A DNA stretch of 64,000 nucleotides from UBA668 sp040081465 (GTDB lineage: Bacteria; Actinomycetota; Acidimicrobiia; Acidimicrobiales; Ilumatobacteraceae): NCBI GenBank assembly GCA_040081465.1, contig JBEBGL010000002.1, positions 1 through 64,000 of the forward strand, read 5' to 3'. Below, piece after piece: positions 62,885-64,000 of this stretch. The position numbers were made by a program, and so were the translations under genes. Every line of letters begins with the position of its first letter. The stretch's first letter is position 1. Below the pieces are notes generated by a model. The model was given only the letters and a program-made list of their open reading frames with translations, did not search any database and was not told the origin of the DNA.

Positions 62885-64000
62885 CCGCTCGCGGTTGGCG
62901 GACCGCGTTTGTAGTTCTCGCGCTGGTTGCCTTCGCCGGATGCGAGTCAACCACCACTAAAGGCGACGCGAGTAACACCGAAGTACCGACGACATCTTCG
63001 TCGGTAGCCACGTCGTTACCAACAGCCACCACTTCGTCGACTAGCACCACCTCAACAAGCACGACGACGACGATCGGTCCACCGGTCGCATTGGACGTCG
63101 ACCTCGAGAACGATGTCGGTCTTATCGCTGCTAACGCGACAGCTCAGGAAGTTGCGTCGGTTCAGCAACTGATTCAGCGATGCCGCGAGCTTTGGCCGGG
63201 TGGTACTCGCTCGATAGCTATGTCGGTAAGCCGCCACGGCCAGTTTGTAGCTTCTTGGACGGTCGGAAAGACGACCGCCGGCGCCGCAATCGATCTGACT
63301 GCGCGATTTCGAATCGCCAGCATCTCGAAGTTACTCACGTCGCTCACCGTGATGCGACTCGTCGAGCAGGGGCTGATTCAACTTGATGTTCCATTCGTAG
63401 ACCAGTACTCGAACGACGATGCACCGTTGGACTCGCGATTCGCGCGCATCACCGTGCGCAGTCTGCTGACTCACTCGTCAGGATTGAACGGGCTGAGAGA
63501 CGCGTTCTTTGAGGGCACCGTCAACGACTGGCACGAGGTAGTTGAACTCGCGTACGACCGAGAAATGCTCTTCGAGCCTGGAACAGACTTCGCTTATAGC
63601 AATGCCAACTTTGTGCTGCTCGGTGCGCTCGTCGAGCAAGCCGCAGGCGTTCCTTACGAGCAAGCCGTCCACGAGTTTGTGCTCGACCCCCTGGGGATCG
63701 ATCGTGCGGAACTTGTCGACACTGCGGACCAGCCCGAACTCGACCCCAACTACGCCGTGAAGCCTGGGCGGTTGTACATGGAAGCGCTGGGACCGGCGGG
63801 CGCCTGGGTGATGACCGCCACGGACGGCGCGCGTTTGATGGCCGCGTTTGATTCAGCGATCGCGCCGCTCGTTGTAAGCGTCGAGACGATCGCAGCGATG
63901 CGCTCGTTTAGCGGAATCCAATCCGACGACCCTGACGACTATCAGTACGGCCTTGGGTTGATGCTGGTCACGCCTGGAACCTACGTCGGGCACACCGGCA
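62881..64000 (+). CDS. Serine beta-lactamase/PBP-like lipoprotein (partial)
   Basis: Runs off the window after 373 codons. A TTG start at 62881 overlaps the L,D-transpeptidase stop (TTGA). Signal with lipobox AFAGC (Cys21), a Ser/Thr-rich linker (35-65), then a class C beta-lactamase/D-alanyl-D-alanine carboxypeptidase domain: SISK (S147, K150), YSN (Y239-N241), and HTG exactly at the window edge as the third motif. All catalytic residues seen are intact. Tight coupling with an L,D-transpeptidase suggests work on peptidoglycan. It could also be an esterase or DD-peptidase of the same fold. Confidence 0.88.
   Translation, partial: MTARGWRTAFVVLALVAFAGCESTTTKGDASNTEVPTTSSSVATSLPTATTSSTSTTSTSTTTTIGPPVALDVDLENDVGLIAANATAQEVASVQQLIQRCRELWPGGTRSIAMSVSRHGQFVASWTVGKTTAGAAIDLTARFRIASISKLLTSLTVMRLVEQGLIQLDVPFVDQYSNDDAPLDSRFARITVRSLLTHSSGLNGLRDAFFEGTVNDWHEVVELAYDREMLFEPGTDFAYSNANFVLLGALVEQAAGVPYEQAVHEFVLDPLGIDRAELVDTADQPELDPNYAVKPGRLYMEALGPAGAWVMTATDGARLMAAFDSAIAPLVVSVETIAAMRSFSGIQSDDPDDYQYGLGLMLVTPGTYVGHTG

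Overview
The window looks like chromosomal DNA of a high-GC actinobacterium, probably of the class Acidimicrobiia. Supporting signs are class E-type sortases, many lipoproteins and surface proteins with Thr/Ser-rich 'TTTT' linkers, HelD and Lhr helicases, a coproporphyrin-type haem operon, a DUF2342-like protein, RGWRHPSEL-type N-termini and frequent GTG starts with ATGA overlaps. This placement is inference; there is no rRNA. Coding density is very high and no gene-free stretch exceeds about 200 bp. I see no insertion sequence, prophage, integrase or CRISPR array.

Layout. 1-2.3 kb: a cytochrome c maturation operon on the minus strand (ccmA-ccmB-ccmC-ccmD and the first codons of ccmE). 2.4-5 kb: a sortase, a small membrane protein, a TetR regulator and a DUF1990 protein. 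5-13.1 kb: the Lhr helicase, an overlapping SLATT + TIR gene pair that looks like a conflict/immunity module, and a divergent DEAD/DEAH helicase. 13.1-17.3 kb: a DtxR-like regulator with a lipoprotein, HelD, and a RhlG-like SDR. 17.3-21.3 kb: hemE-cpfC-cgoX ending in a sortase that carries a lipobox. 21.3-22.4 kb: a repeat-rich secreted protein with an LPRSGG sorting signal, convergent with that sortase. 22.5-26.7 kb: an Lnt-like protein with Ser at the catalytic Cys position, a 2-hydroxyacid dehydrogenase, an aminotransferase and Dtd. 26.8-28.5 kb: an ECF-type sigma factor fused to a Cys/His motif, a membrane helix and an extracellular region. 28.5-31.6 kb: a glycosyltransferase-methyltransferase-alpha/alpha-barrel operon. 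31.7-36.7 kb: an ALDH7-type dehydrogenase, a lipoprotein, a methyltransferase, TesB and a PQQ-type sugar dehydrogenase. 36.7-39.8 kb: RNB nuclease, MreB, a small membrane protein and MoaE. 39.9-44.7 kb: an HtrA-like pseudoprotease, an epimerase-like protein, a DUF2342-like protein, a nucleoside hydrolase and a DinB-like protein. 44.7-48.8 kb: an MMPL exporter divergent from an ABC-2 exporter. 48.8-53.6 kb: MmcQ/YjbR, two tandem MDR oxidoreductases behind an NrtR-like Nudix regulator, a lipoprotein and an EamA transporter. 53.7 kb: tRNA-Leu(UAA). 53.9-58.7 kb: an MFS transporter with a cyclic-nucleotide-binding domain, translationally coupled to a cyclase-AAA-TPR protein. 58.7-64 kb: a small conserved protein, an S41-like lipoprotein, MarR, an Fe-S-type PD-(D/E)XK nuclease, an L,D-transpeptidase and the start of a serine beta-lactamase/PBP lipoprotein.

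The most interesting parts are the SLATT/TIR pair, the coupled cyclase and cNMP-binding transporter, the membrane-tethered sigma factor, and a set of enzymes whose catalytic residues are substituted (Lnt-like, HtrA-like, DUF2342-like, epimerase-like). Four convergent gene pairs share interlocking stop codons.
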